Origin: Bdellovibrionales bacterium
GTDB lineage: Bacteria > Bdellovibrionota > Bdellovibrionia > Bdellovibrionales > UBA1609
Assembly: GCA_020850475.1 (NCBI GenBank)
Contig: JADZEO010000013.1
Span: 1 to 40,562, forward strand
Reading direction: 5' to 3'
Length of the DNA stretch: 40,562 nt
Shown here: positions 17,009-24,651 of the stretch, one piece after another
Layout of the letters: each line of letters opens with the position of its first letter
Numbering within the stretch: the stretch's first letter is position 1
Program-made: the position numbers and the translations under genes
Notes under the pieces: model-generated
What the model saw: the letters and a program-made list of their open reading frames with translations, nothing else
Databases searched by the model: none
Told to the model about the DNA's origin: nothing

Positions 17009-17217
17009 GGCAACGCCCCTTAGTACCTTCGTCCAGCTATATTACTTTTCGGTACTGCGTCCGGCGAAGCTTAGTGGCTTGGGAGGGGAATCTTCGTTTT
17101 CTTTAGCAATTATTGCCCAAATTCTGGACGTAAGCCGGGAACGCCATTTCCTTCGCTCTGAGGCAGGAATCAACGGCGGCTCAAATCAACACGCTTCACT
17201 TCGAGGCGCACGAGGCT

Positions 17218-18354
17218 TTAGCGACGATCCGACGGCGGCACCCACTTGAGCCCTTCCGGCCCTGTCCATTGCCCACGCGGGCGATAGATCCGGTTGTTGC
17301 CGTATTGCTCAAAAACGTGAGCCAACCATCCCGACACTCGCGACACCGCAAAAATGGGCGTGTAGAGATCGATCGGAATTCCCAGACTGTAGTAAACGGT
17401 CGCCGAGTAAAAATCCACGTTGGGCATTAAGCCTTTTTGACCTTCGACGGTCTCGTGAATCATCTTAGACATTTCATACCAATGAGGCTGGCCCGTCTTT
17501 TTTGTCATCATCTGACTCATTTGACTCAAAATCTTCGCACGTGGGTCGCCGTTTTTGTAAACTCGGTGCCCAAAGCCCATCACCTTCTTCTTCTGCTCCA
17601 GCGCTTCCTTCACCCATTTCACCGCCGCTTCGAGAGAGCCGATTTCTTTGAGCATCAACATGACTTGCTCGTTCGCGCCCCCGTGCAACGGGCCCTTAAG
17701 AGCACCAATCGCTGACGTAACGGCTGAGTAAATGTCACTCAAAGACGAGGCCGTCACTCGAGCCGAAAAAGCCGAACAGTTCAATTCGTGATCGGCGTGT
17801 AGGATCAAGCACACATCAAACACTTTGACGGCATCGGGATCGGGATCTTTACCGGTGAGCATATACAGAAAATTCCAGGCCAGTGATTTGTCAGGTTTTG
17901 GCTCGACATAAGGTTTCCCCTGGCGCACGCGTTCAAAGAGGGCCACGAGGGTTCCCATCCGAGCGGTCAAGCGCATTGCTACACTCTTGCGAGCGGAGTC
18001 GGAGTCGAGCTGCGCCTCTTTGTCCCACAAGGCCAACATGGAACAAGCCGTGCGCAACCAAGCCATGGGATGCACTCCTGCAGTTGGCAAAGCTTGGAGT
18101 TGCTTCAAGGCCGCGGCCTCGATGTTCATCGTCTTGCCGAGAGTGGCTTGAAAATTCTCAAGCTCGTCAGGTTTTGGCAAACGGTTGTTCCACAACAAGA
18201 ACACAGTTTCTTCGAAGGTGGAGTGTGCTGCGAGGTCTTCGATCGTGTAACCACGAAAACACAAAGTTGTGTCAACAATGGAAGAAATGGCCGTGGTACA
18301 CGCGACGACACCTTCAAGACCACGATCAACAGCACCGGCATAAATGTCGGACAT
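17218..18354 (-). CDS. gltA: Citrate synthase
   Basis: A 378-residue citrate synthase that condenses acetyl-CoA with oxaloacetate at the entry of the TCA cycle. Active-site segments are complete: LHADHELNCS (186-194), LHGGANE with His224, GFGHRVYKNGDPRA with His263, and NVDFYS with Asp314. The short form without the long N-terminal domain of E. coli GltA resembles Gram-positive-type citrate synthases and 2-methylcitrate synthase (PrpC). No propionate genes are nearby, so citrate synthase is preferred. The start at 18354 follows an AAAGGAA site; the frame is open to 18390. Confidence 0.92.
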   Translation of the reverse strand: MSDIYAGAVDRGLEGVVACTTAISSIVDTTLCFRGYTIEDLAAHSTFEETVFLLWNNRLPKPDELENFQATLGKTMNIEAAALKQLQALPTAGVHPMAWLRTACSMLALWDKEAQLDSDSARKSVAMRLTARMGTLVALFERVRQGKPYVEPKPDKSLAWNFLYMLTGKDPDPDAVKVFDVCLILHADHELNCSAFSARVTASSLSDIYSAVTSAIGALKGPLHGGANEQVMLMLKEIGSLEAAVKWVKEALEQKKKVMGFGHRVYKNGDPRAKILSQMSQMMTKKTGQPHWYEMSKMIHETVEGQKGLMPNVDFYSATVYYSLGIPIDLYTPIFAVSRVSGWLAHVFEQYGNNRIYRPRGQWTGPEGLKWVPPSDRR

Positions 18355-18502
18355 AAACAGAATTCCTTTCGAAGACAGTTGCCCCTTCAATCCCTCAAGA
18401 ATTTCAATTGTATCGGGTTTTCTTTACCATTCAAATAAGACAAGAGTCGCGCTCTCTCATAACGCGTTCGTCGTCCTGCGTCGCGGCTTGGCCGCGCAAC
18501 CA

Positions 18503-19504
18503 CTAACTCTTTGCGAGCTTTATGACTCGGTCTTTAACTTCAGCGACCACCACCGTTTGATCACGCTTGGGGTCTTGATACTGGCCAAACTTCTGGACCT
18601 GATACAAAATTTGGTTACGAAGTTCGTGAACGCCGCGCTTGGGTCCCTCCAAAACAGCCTTCATGACCCGCTCTTGGCCAAACGCTTCCCCATCGGTGTT
18701 GGTCACCGAGGTCACTCCCCGAGTGCAGACGATCAGTCGATCCCGAGGGTTCAAAGCAACTTTGTGACTTTCTGCCACGGCCGCAAAATCCCGTGTTACC
18801 ACTCCCCCGGATGACTTCAATGATCGGAGTTCACCGGTCGCGTAGTCCTGAACAAGACCCACCACATCTCCGAGTCGGCAGTAGTGGAGATCAAAGGTGC
18901 GACGATCAATCAGGGCGTAAAAGATATCGATCCGATCCTCTTCGCGGAGTCCGGGTCGCAGGTCATTCGCCAGCAAATTAAGAATTTCGTGGGGAGACGA
19001 GCCGCGACGCGCCTCCATTCGCGAGGTCATTTTGAGAAGTACCGACATAAAAAGCGAGGAAGTGGCATACCCCGAAGAACTCGCGGCAACGATGCCAAAG
19101 TGCATCGGATCATCGTGCTCAAAAATGTCGAAATAATCTCCGCCAGAGACCGCACTCGGAATAAACTTGGTGCTAAATTCGAGACCCGAGATATTAGGAA
19201 ACTCCGTCGGCACCATGAGTCGTTGAATGGCTTCGGCCGCCCGAAGATCAGTGGCAATTTGGGCAATGAGGCTTTCCAGCCGGGTATTGGCTTCGCCCAA
19301 TTCTCTCCGAAAGCGCGCCAAGTCCTGTTCCCGATGAAAAACTTCATCTTCGAGCTCGCGGATTCGTTGTTTGAGTTGAACTTCACTTTCGCTGGGAACC
19401 ATAAGTGGTTTATTGTCAGAGCCCTGACGAGTGATGTCAAGGGGGCCTGGGTTCCCATCTAAATCCACAAAATGATTAATAAAAAGGCATTGCTGGGGTG
19501 CCAT
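18503..19504 (-). CDS. SpoIIE/RsbU-type phosphatase-domain protein, degenerate active site
   Basis: A 333-residue protein. Residues 38-90 are predicted coiled coil, and residues 100-325 follow the SpoIIE PP2C-type phosphatase fold found in RsbU and partner-switching regulators. The first metal motif GGDYFD (121-126) is intact. The next three are altered: DVSGHG is ASSSGYA (141-147), TDGVTEA is TRGVTSV (261-267), and DDxT is RDQT (314-317). It is therefore likely a pseudophosphatase acting by binding. The start is uncertain: no ribosome-binding site precedes the ATG at 19504, and Met35 at 19402 is an alternative. It is divergent from the SirB1/TPR gene with only 46 bases between. Confidence 0.8.
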   Translation of the reverse strand: MAPQQCLFINHFVDLDGNPGPLDITRQGSDNKPLMVPSESEVQLKQRIRELEDEVFHREQDLARFRRELGEANTRLESLIAQIATDLRAAEAIQRLMVPTEFPNISGLEFSTKFIPSAVSGGDYFDIFEHDDPMHFGIVAASSSGYATSSLFMSVLLKMTSRMEARRGSSPHEILNLLANDLRPGLREEDRIDIFYALIDRRTFDLHYCRLGDVVGLVQDYATGELRSLKSSGGVVTRDFAAVAESHKVALNPRDRLIVCTRGVTSVTNTDGEAFGQERVMKAVLEGPKRGVHELRNQILYQVQKFGQYQDPKRDQTVVVAEVKDRVIKLAKS

Positions 19505-19550
19505 ATTTTAAGTTGTTGAAAGTTTTACAGAGCTATTCTACCGCTTATGT

Positions 19551-20426
19551 ATGGATCCGAAACGACGAATTACCCTAGAAAAGCTCTCCCTGGATCTGGA
19601 GTTCTTGGCGGTTGAAGACCCCGGTTCTCTGGCTCCGGTCCTTATTGGGGTGAACACTCTTTTAGATAACTTGGAATCGGGCGAGTCCATTCAGCGCGTC
19701 CTCAACTTCATGACCTATGAACTGTCGGCACTGTCGGCGGACCTCAACGAGTTGGACCGCTTTTTGTTGCTCAACGATTACTTTTTTAATCGTAAGGGCT
19801 TTCAGAGCCGTCCCCCAGCAGGGGCCAACGTGCGGGACGATTTGTTAATCCAATCGGTGCTCGCCAATAAGATGGGCCATCCGCTGATTTTGGCTTTGAT
19901 CTACAGTCATTTGGCCACGCAAATCGATATCCCGGCATTTTTAATCAACTTGCCCTCGCACGCCCTCCTGAAATGGGTGCGCGGCGGCCACTCGAGTTAC
20001 GTCGACCTGACTGAAAATGGCAAGTTACTCGAGGAAGAACAGTTGGTCGCGCTGGTCAATCGGGCGTTTAACGGCGAAGACGACGGCAAGTCAGAGTCGC
20101 TGGATATTTTACCGAGTCGCCAGGTGATTGCCCGTTATCTCCATTTGCTGCTCGAGCAAGAGGAGACTCTGGGCAATAAGAAGCAGACGCTTTTGCTCTA
20201 CAACTTGCTGCTCAAACTGGAACCGTCAAACCTTAAGGTGTTGGCGCGACGTTCACTTCTCCTTCGCGAGATGGGTTTGGCCAAAGAGGCGATTGCGGAT
20301 CTTAAGCGCTACTTCTCGTTTGTGGACCGCAGCCAGGTTTCGCCCGAATTGCAGATGGCCTTTCTCGAGCTTCAGCAACTCACCGAGCCTCAGCACCCGA
20401 CGCCGTCGAGCGAGTATCTCCACTAG
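19551..20426 (+). CDS. SirB1-like/TPR protein
   Basis: A 291-residue cytoplasmic protein. Residues 1-165 resemble the SirB1 N-terminal (transglutaminase-like) domain, with its hallmark helix LLIQSVLANKMGHPLILALIYSHLA written here in two parts, LLIQSVLANKMGHP and LILALIYSHLA. Residues 195-270 form tetratricopeptide-type helical repeats. There is no Cys in the expected catalytic position, as in other SirB1 proteins, so it is a scaffold and not an enzyme. There is no ribosome-binding site; a TATTCT at 19534-19539 would place the transcript start within about five bases of the ATG, so a leaderless mRNA is possible. The molecular role of this family is not established. Confidence 0.75.
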   Translation: MDPKRRITLEKLSLDLEFLAVEDPGSLAPVLIGVNTLLDNLESGESIQRVLNFMTYELSALSADLNELDRFLLLNDYFFNRKGFQSRPPAGANVRDDLLIQSVLANKMGHPLILALIYSHLATQIDIPAFLINLPSHALLKWVRGGHSSYVDLTENGKLLEEEQLVALVNRAFNGEDDGKSESLDILPSRQVIARYLHLLLEQEETLGNKKQTLLLYNLLLKLEPSNLKVLARRSLLLREMGLAKEAIADLKRYFSFVDRSQVSPELQMAFLELQQLTEPQHPTPSSEYLH

Positions 20427-20439
20427 CACCCGCGCAGCC

Positions 20440-20636
20440 TTCAGGATTTTGTTCTCTTTCTTCCGAAAGACTTTGTCTCCGTCGATCCGAAGTTCACGTG
20501 CGCGCGGGGCGTATCCGGGTTGCGTTGGCCCCCTGGAGGGCTAACGCAATCCGAAGACGAGCCCGCGGCCGTCGAGTGCTACGAGGACCGACGGAGACAA
20601 AGTCTTTCGGAAGAAGGAGTAACTCAAAGTCTTGAA
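20440..20636. repeat. Structured inverted-repeat element, copy 1
   Basis: A perfect 27-bp inverted repeat (20458-20484 with 20589-20615), weakly extended outward to 20440 and 20636, encloses a 104-nt core. The core has a conserved 5' block at 20484-20503, a conserved GGGGCGTATCCGG at 20506-20518, a hairpin with stem GGGTTGCG/CGCAATCC (20517-20524/20545-20552), and a conserved 34-nt 3' block at 20554-20587. That block can fold as GACG-A-GCC-CGC-GGC-CGTC. Copy 2 lies about 1.06 kb away in the same orientation. This copy fills the space between two convergent genes, where it could also end transcription. Strand of activity unknown. Confidence 0.85.
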
Positions 20637-20650
20637 TGGTTCTGGTGAGT

Positions 20651-21304
20651 TTAGCGAGAGCCCGTCACTGGCGCAGCCGTGCCAGGTGCTACGGTGTCGG
20701 ATGCGGAGGTTGGACTAGGCAATTTGGCTGGTCCCGGTCCAATTACAACGGCCGCCGAGGGGCTGGGGCAATCACTTTGATCAACTCGAGGCCCTGACCA
20801 AGTTTGCCAGCGACGCCGAGTATCTTTAACCAACTTAGGGAGCTCACCCCTAAAGACAAAACCTTCGGACCAAAGTTCACTAATCGAATCACCTCGCGGA
20901 ACCTGCCGGTCTTGCCCATGGCTTATCACCGTGTAAGTCGTATTCGGCTCCTCTTGCAGCCTCGGCTGAAAGTAGTGTCGGTTTTGAGGAGTATTCACGG
21001 CATATTGACTGATGCGGTTAACATCCAACCCTTGACTGTTCTGGACCTCGCGATGTTCAAATTGGACGCCGGTGTTACTAATAATGCGCGTGACGATCTG
21101 ATCGGGAGTGGCACCTCCATCGATGAAACCTTCGACGGTTTGACCCAAGTGACTCGTACAAACTACTTCGGTTCGGTACTGACAACGAGCATTGAGCAGG
21201 AAGTTTTTATTTTCGCAACGCCACTCAGCTCTTGCTGCTGGAGTCAGCAAAATTCCTACAGCAGCCATCAATAACCAAATTTTACTAAACGTGGTAGTTT
21301 TCAT
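20651..21304 (-). CDS. Secreted Cys-containing protein of unknown function
   Basis: A 217-residue exported protein. The signal peptide (KIWLLMAAVGILLTPAARA) is cleaved near residue 26. The mature chain has four Cys (30, 41, 49, 179) that could form disulfides, and the last 37 residues are a Pro/Ala/Ser/Thr-rich tail. No family recognised. The start at 21304 follows an excellent GAGGAGAG site; the open frame continues to 21382 without support. The gene is flanked on both sides by the two structured repeat copies, one 15 bases beyond its stop and the other about 200 bases upstream of its start. Confidence 0.72.
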   Translation of the reverse strand: MKTTTFSKIWLLMAAVGILLTPAARAEWRCENKNFLLNARCQYRTEVVCTSHLGQTVEGFIDGGATPDQIVTRIISNTGVQFEHREVQNSQGLDVNRISQYAVNTPQNRHYFQPRLQEEPNTTYTVISHGQDRQVPRGDSISELWSEGFVFRGELPKLVKDTRRRWQTWSGPRVDQSDCPSPSAAVVIGPGPAKLPSPTSASDTVAPGTAAPVTGSR

Positions 21305-21867
21305 AACTCTCCTCACATTAAAAATAAATTTCTCCGTGCCGTACTCTCTAAAATTGCAACTCCGGGGCCAGTGCAAGTTCACAAGATGTGGAACTCACCT
21401 TCCTCTTCGACGGCCAGATCGCTCAACCGACTCGCTTCACATCCTGTGAAAAGTGAATTGTTAGACAGTTGGTAAGAGTGTCGCCATTTCCCGCCGACTC
21501 CCTTCAAGAGTTTGACTTCTTCTTTCCAAGACTTCCTTTCGATCCGAAGTTCACGTGCGCTTTGGGGCGTATCCGGCGTGCGGTGGCTCGAAGAGGTAAC
21601 GCACGCCAAAGACGAGCCCGCGGCCGTCGAGTGCTACGAGGATCGAAAGGAAGTCTTGGAAAGAAGAAGTCAAAGCTTGAATTAGGGTCGGAGGCGCAAA
21701 AAGGGGCGATCGGCCTGTCTATCGCTCGAGGGAGGATTCGGTTGCAAAGCTGAGGACTTAGACTTTGCCCACCAAAGGTGTCAAAACTCTCGACACTCGT
21801 GGGGCCTGAAAACCAGGGTGGCACGCTTGCACCTCTATGGGTAAGGCACAAATCGAGGAGAGGAAAA
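21305..21867. other. 563-base divergent intergenic region
   Basis: No convincing gene lies here. It holds the start region of the minus-strand secreted protein (ribosome-binding site just past 21304), structured element copy 2 at 21503-21681, and the leader of the plus-strand Lcl_C-like gene, including a small inverted repeat GTGTC/GACAC near 21778-21796. I could not find a near-consensus promoter for either gene. Open frames crossing it are by-products of the inverted repeats. Confidence 0.6.
21503..21681. repeat. Structured inverted-repeat element, copy 2
   Basis: A perfect 35-bp inverted repeat (21511-21545 with 21640-21674), extended by TTCAAG/CTTGAA at 21503-21508 and 21676-21681, encloses a 94-nt core. 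The conserved blocks of copy 1 recur unchanged at 21541-21560, 21564-21576 and 21609-21642. The internal hairpin stem is GGCGTGCG/CGCACGCC (21575-21582/21600-21607): two pairs differ from copy 1, and both changes keep pairing. A symmetric internal loop with TGG opposite TAA is kept in both copies. The basal arms differ in sequence from copy 1 yet pair perfectly. It lies between divergent genes, so it is not simply a 3'-end terminator. Confidence 0.85.
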
Positions 21868-22638
21868 ATGAAACTACGGAATCCGGAATTACGCTCATAT
21901 ATTGTTATTGGTTTGACCCTGAGTTGGTCATTGTTTGCCCTTGCGGCTCTGGCTGAAACCGCAGGCTCTGCCGCCGACCCCCAAACCGTGGATGTGCGAG
22001 CCGCAAACGGTTCAGGCTCAACGGCGCCGTCCATCCGAGTCGGTCAGTGTGTTCTTGGCGCAGATCATCGCTTTGTTCGCTTTGAGGACGCTCGAAACGT
22101 TTCAGTTGTTCCCTTAGAACACGCTCGCCTCCCCGACAGCGGTTGCCCCCAGCTTCGCGACTATTCCAGGGCAGAACGCGTCTACGGAGTCGCTCGGCCC
22201 GAACCCGTGAATTGTTCGAATCACAATTTTCTTGCCATCGAAGTTGGAACTGTTTGTCGAACGCTCGCTGGCGGTTTCTTTGAGCGCATTCGCAATCAAC
22301 ACGGCGAACTCGGCTGGCGTGACTTAGGTTCTCGAGGCTTGGTGTGGTACGATCGAACTCAGAATCGACTGCTCAGCAGTGATGCAAAGGCCTTCTGCCA
22401 AGCCCAAGGATTTTTGCTCCCGAGCTCAGCAGAGTTAATGGTGGCAAATAACCGCGGACTTCAAGAAGTCTTCCCGGCCTTTCGCGACTTCAACTTTGTA
22501 ACATCAGCTCCAATGACACCACCAGTAATCGATCCCGCCAGCCAACAGGTTGAAATCTATGTTGGTCAGCGAGGGACGACCTCCCTTCGCCCAATGTCGG
22601 AGAGCCGTGCACACGCTATTTGCGTTGTACGCCAGTAG
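21868..22638 (+). CDS. Secreted protein with Lcl_C-like (DUF1566-type) C-terminus
   Basis: A 256-residue exported protein. The signal peptide spans about residues 1-30 (LTLSWSLFALAALAETA). The C-terminal part has the pattern of lectin-like Lcl_C/DUF1566 domains: SDAKAFCQAQGFLLPSSAEL, a variable middle, and a closing HAICVVRQ. Such domains occur in secreted and surface proteins. Additional Cys at about 54, 92, 114 and 128 suggest disulfides in the first half. The start at 21868 follows a strong GAGGAGAGG site. The gene ends at a clear terminator. Ligand and role unknown. Confidence 0.7.
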   Translation: MKLRNPELRSYIVIGLTLSWSLFALAALAETAGSAADPQTVDVRAANGSGSTAPSIRVGQCVLGADHRFVRFEDARNVSVVPLEHARLPDSGCPQLRDYSRAERVYGVARPEPVNCSNHNFLAIEVGTVCRTLAGGFFERIRNQHGELGWRDLGSRGLVWYDRTQNRLLSSDAKAFCQAQGFLLPSSAELMVANNRGLQEVFPAFRDFNFVTSAPMTPPVIDPASQQVEIYVGQRGTTSLRPMSESRAHAICVVRQ

Positions 22639-22668
22639 TAACTTCCACCATGCACCCAGCCCACCTGA

Positions 22669-22704
22669 CGAGCAACCACCCCACCGGTTGCTCGTTGGTT
22701 TTGG
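22669..22704 (+). terminator. Stem-loop terminator after the Lcl_C-like gene
   Basis: A perfect 9-bp stem CGAGCAACC/GGTTGCTCG (22669-22677/22686-22694) is followed by TTGGTTTTGG. It sits between two convergent genes, 30 bases after the plus-strand stop codon and 9 bases from the stop of the minus-strand gene, so it may serve both. Confidence 0.75.
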
Positions 22705-22712
22705 CCTAGGTC

Positions 22713-23696
22713 CTAAAGGATATTGAATCGGTGACTCCAGGTGATGCCGATCGTTTTCTGCGTAGCAATCATAGCACCGGCCACACCCAAGGATCCTACA
22801 ACTCCAGAGACCAAATCACGATATCCATCGATTCGAACTTCGTCGGTGTAGACACCCTGCTTTTTGTACTTTCTCCGATCTTTGATTTCCTCGGCCAAAT
22901 TAGCTGCATTACCAGTCACAACTCCGGTGACGAGACAGTCTTCAAAGCTATACTCCGTCACGAGCATGCACAATGTGGCGGTCCCCCCAGCGATATAGCC
23001 GGTGTGAAATCCATGCTGAATGCGATCATACCGGCTGGGGTACATCTTCCGAATGACTAACTTGGCAATCTCAACCCCCAGCAATGTCGCACCAACCCCC
23101 TTTGCCGCCACCTTGAATTGGTCAAAGACCTTGCGATTCTCAGTTTCAATTGAGGGATCAACAAATTCCCCTCTTCTCAGCTCGACCAGGGTTGCCCCCT
23201 CGACATAGTCTTCGATCTCTAAATTTCTCGTTACGAGCTCCCGAGTTCTCTTTGACACATCAAGGATGACCTCAAAGGAGGTGCGCTCTTCTTCAAGCCC
23301 AGGGGCGGCATTGGCACACGCGAAAGAGAGCGTGAGGGTCGATTTTTCGAGACGCCAAATGAGGTTGGTCGTCGACTGCAAAACTTGGTGACAACTTGAG
23401 TTGAACATCTCCGCTAATTTGAGTGAATCACCTGACTCCGCCGGAAGCGCCACCATCGCTGGCTCAGGACCTTGATCCGTCGTTCCTACCATCGCGAGAA
23501 TACCCACCTCACCATTGTTCTTGGCCGCTTGCGAAAGTTTGGCGAGGGTCATTTCCAAAATTTGGGCATAACTCGCGCTCCCCTTTGGAACAATTCCACT
23601 CGAACTTGTCACGCCGGCTCGAGGGGCAGGAACCTGGGCCTGTATGCCGACCGCGCCAATTATCAAGAATGCGATTAAAAAGTATTTTTGACTCAT
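22713..23696 (-). CDS. Secreted protein of unknown function
   Basis: A 327-residue exported protein. The signal peptide (YFLIAFLIIGAVGIQAQ) is cleaved near residue 21. The C-terminal third is rich in Gly and Ala with helix-compatible segments (VGATLLGVEIAKLVI, TGYIAGGTATLCMLV, VSGVVGSLGVAGAMIA), which look like glycine-zipper or small membrane-associating helices. No family recognised. The start at 23696 is supported by AGGAG about 5 bases upstream; the open frame reaches 23831 without support. It is the third consecutive secreted orphan in this stretch. Confidence 0.68.
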   Translation of the reverse strand: MSQKYFLIAFLIIGAVGIQAQVPAPRAGVTSSSGIVPKGSASYAQILEMTLAKLSQAAKNNGEVGILAMVGTTDQGPEPAMVALPAESGDSLKLAEMFNSSCHQVLQSTTNLIWRLEKSTLTLSFACANAAPGLEEERTSFEVILDVSKRTRELVTRNLEIEDYVEGATLVELRRGEFVDPSIETENRKVFDQFKVAAKGVGATLLGVEIAKLVIRKMYPSRYDRIQHGFHTGYIAGGTATLCMLVTEYSFEDCLVTGVVTGNAANLAEEIKDRRKYKKQGVYTDEVRIDGYRDLVSGVVGSLGVAGAMIATQKTIGITWSHRFNIL

Positions 23697-23883
23697 CGAT
23701 GCTCCTGAGGTGATTCGAGCTTGCGGGTGCACTGCTTGGGCCAACTTTTTAACAGTTTTATTAGAGGTAGATGAGTCCTGAGGCTGGCTTGGGCAAAATC
23801 CGGCACATTTCAACGCAATTTCTGTCCTCAACTCAGAAATCCCTCACTCACTGTATCCCTAGTTGAGGCTCTTAAGACCCGTT

Positions 23884-24651
23884 CTATTCGGGGGCGGAAG
23901 TGGGAGGAAAATAAACGTCATACCGAACGGCCTTGCCCTCGTATTGGTGGCGAGGCTGAGGGCGCAACGGTGGGGCGGCCATCGGGCGCTTCACGATCAC
24001 CCGATCGCGACAAGCAGCAAGCGCCTGGTCGAGCAAGAGTTCATCGCCTTCAGGAGTGGCGGGGATGAGTTGTTGAAGCAACTGCATCTCCTTACCCGCC
24101 AAGGCCGACTTGCCAATATTGGGAAACATGGGATCGATAAACACCACATCGGGTTGCAGCTCTCCTTGCGAATGCTGCCGCAACCACTGGCCAGCCTCGC
24201 CGTGGACCAAGGTCAACTGGGCCAGCTCTGACTCTGCTCCCTCCGATGCGAGAGCCCGCAGGCGAGCGGATTCCAAAAGAAACACGAGCAACGCCGACCG
24301 CTCAATCGCTAATACCGAAAATCCCAGCGCCACCAAGTGCAAACTATCTCGTCCGAAGCCCGCCGTCGCGTCGACCGCCCGACGTCCGCGAACTTTGCCG
24401 AGAGCCTTCGAGAGAATGTCTCCCCCTTTGCGCAGCTCCCGACGACGACGGCTCCATTCTCCCTGAGTGAAATCCACGCACAGAGGATTCATGTTGGGCA
24501 GATCACGAGCCACCAGACCCCAAACACCTTCCACGCACATCGCACAAAACGCCGCGTCGGCGGGGTCTTGAACCAGAGGTAACTGAAGGCTTTGGGCGAG
24601 AGCAAGATCCGGAGGCGAAGCCTGGCGCGAACACACCGCCTCGCGACTCAT
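23884..24651 (-). CDS. rsmJ: 16S rRNA (guanine-1516-N2)-methyltransferase
   Basis: A 255-residue SAM-dependent methyltransferase that modifies G1516 of 16S rRNA. The RsmJ pattern is unmistakable: VDFTQGEWSRRRREL, the SAM-binding VDATAGFGRDSLHL, the catalytic-type FIDPMFP followed by GKSALAGKEM, and VIVKRP with the closing VRYDVYF. The start at 24651 forms ATGA with the stop of the upstream UbiA-family gene, so it is translationally coupled; an ATG at 24666 is also in frame. Third gene of the set polyprenyl synthase, UbiA protein, RsmJ. Confidence 0.94.
   Translation of the reverse strand: MSREAVCSRQASPPDLALAQSLQLPLVQDPADAAFCAMCVEGVWGLVARDLPNMNPLCVDFTQGEWSRRRRELRKGGDILSKALGKVRGRRAVDATAGFGRDSLHLVALGFSVLAIERSALLVFLLESARLRALASEGAESELAQLTLVHGEAGQWLRQHSQGELQPDVVFIDPMFPNIGKSALAGKEMQLLQQLIPATPEGDELLLDQALAACRDRVIVKRPMAAPPLRPQPRHQYEGKAVRYDVYFPPTSAPE

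Noticed and set aside
20440-21681. Repeat copies considered as CRISPR repeats or an insertion sequence
   Set aside because: Only two copies 1.06 kb apart, no spacers of regular length, no transposase gene and no target-site duplication visible.
21504-22034. 176-codon minus-strand open frame crossing repeat copy 2
   Set aside because: It is produced by reading through the inverted repeat and the antisense of the Lcl_C-like gene; the same peptide words repeat because of the two arms.
23826-23868. CCTCAACT/AGTTGAGG inverted repeat downstream of rsmJ
   Set aside because: The 27-base loop and absence of a T-run make it a poor terminator; it may be chance.
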